Part shown: one piece after another, positions 63,801 through 64,000 of the stretch
Numbering within the stretch: the stretch's first letter is position 1
How the letters are laid out: every line of letters begins with the position of its first letter
Assembly: GCF_018736045.1 (NCBI RefSeq)
Contig: NZ_CP076132.1
Location: 1,163,501-1,227,500, forward strand
Direction: 5' to 3'
Source: Flammeovirga yaeyamensis
GTDB lineage: Bacteria; Bacteroidota; Bacteroidia; Cytophagales; Flammeovirgaceae
DNA length: 64,000 nt
Program-made: the position numbers and the translations under genes
The notes under the pieces: model-generated
Seen by the model: the letters and a program-made list of their open reading frames with translations, nothing else
What the model was told of the DNA's origin: nothing
Databases searched by the model: none

Positions 63801-64000
63801 TTGTATCAGAAAGTTGAGATGTATTTAAGTCAATAATTAAAAATGTATCCAACGATTCTTTTCTGGTTTTGGCGTTTACAAACTCCACGTTCATCGTCGT
63901 GATATGAAAAGACCCGTATTGCTTTACTATGCGAAAAGGGAGTTGCTTTTCCCTAAGCTCTTCTAAAAAATATTTGTTAGCATATACTAAGGGGCGATTT
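63775..64000 (-). CDS. C-terminal end of an unknown protein (truncated by window edge)
   Basis: On the minus strand a frame is open from the window edge (63999) to a TAA at 63775-63777, 74 residues with no stop, beginning NRPLVYANKYFLEELREKQL and ending SDTNGNKKENL; the other two minus frames close early. The composition is protein-like and hydrophilic. No family recognised. The last 26 nt overlap the PAP2 start, typical of coupled operon genes. The real start lies outside. Confidence 0.45.
   Translation of the reverse strand, partial: NRPLVYANKYFLEELREKQLPFRIVKQYGSFHITTMNVEFVNAKTRKESLDTFLIIDLNTSQLSDTNGNKKENL

Noticed and set aside
1-64000. tRNA, rRNA, CRISPR arrays, prophage or transposase genes
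   Set aside because: None recognised on reading both strands; tRNA detection by eye is not exhaustive, so a covariance-model scan would be needed to exclude them.

Overview
The window is AT-rich, gene-dense bacterial chromosome with no ribosomal RNA, tRNA, phage, insertion-sequence transposase or CRISPR array that I could recognise. Several traits point to Bacteroidota, probably a gliding marine Cytophagales/Flammeovirga-like organism: a GldJ-type gliding lipoprotein, a secreted M43 protease with a type IX secretion (T9SS) C-terminal domain, a LruC-domain lipoprotein, promoter -7 boxes of the Bacteroidota form TAnnTTTG, a periplasmic-propeller two-component kinase, and CarboxypepD_reg and TonB_C domain proteins. 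The genus-level guess is inference from gene content only.

Layout. 1-3738: CBS-domain protein (5' end outside the window), NAD kinase, and an M3 peptidase lipoprotein closed by a perfect 23-bp hairpin. 3937-12027 (minus): recQ, then a five-gene unit miaA > PAS kinase > Rcp-type receiver > REC-PAS-kinase > REC-CRP fusion regulator. 12144-18621 (plus): thymidine kinase, a very large membrane sensor with no output domain, cyclophilin, and two paralogous MORN/TonB_C proteins. 18711-22955 (minus): GH144-like glycosidase lipoprotein, a small HExxH membrane protein, an alpha-glucan phosphorylase and a small membrane protein. 23121-27539 (plus): AddB-like nuclease and a TPR-like protein. 27572-34909 (minus): LytTR two-component pair and an RND efflux operon whose promoter carries two exact 9-bp direct repeats 21 bp apart, the classical LytTR site geometry. 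35090-37167 (minus): PPK2, viroplasmin-RNase HI, GNAT acetyltransferase. 37394-37540: a short basic ORF of 48 aa with good promoter and terminator. 37615-41393 (minus): NarL-type regulator and propeller kinase. 41606-49828: SLC45-type transporter, M43 protease, pyrH, frr, LruC lipoprotein, universal stress protein, purine nucleoside phosphorylase. 49911-57232 (minus): tex, gldJ, mfd. 57367-61201 (plus): LtaS-like phosphotransferase and a two-gene cassette (Cys-rich CarboxypepD_reg protein plus transglutaminase). 61331-64000 (minus): PAP2, diacylglycerol-kinase-like enzyme, second PAP2, and the tail of an unknown gene.

The most unusual structure is a pair of nearly identical ~142-bp palindromic elements at 59341-59482 and 61190-61332. 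They lie in direct orientation, bracket the two-gene transglutaminase cassette, and in the second case contain the stop codons of both convergent neighbours. Other leads are the putative LytTR operator upstream of the efflux operon, the miaA-linked phosphorelay ending in a REC-CRP fusion, the outputless sensor, and the 48-aa basic protein.

How the genes work together: many are housekeeping genes (nucleotide supply, DNA repair, ribosome recycling, tRNA modification) interleaved with envelope and signalling functions. Four signalling sets are present (miaA-linked phosphorelay, orphan sensor, LytTR pair, NarL pair). Most terminators are clear U-tract hairpins, often shared between convergent genes, so transcription units can be delimited with reasonable confidence.
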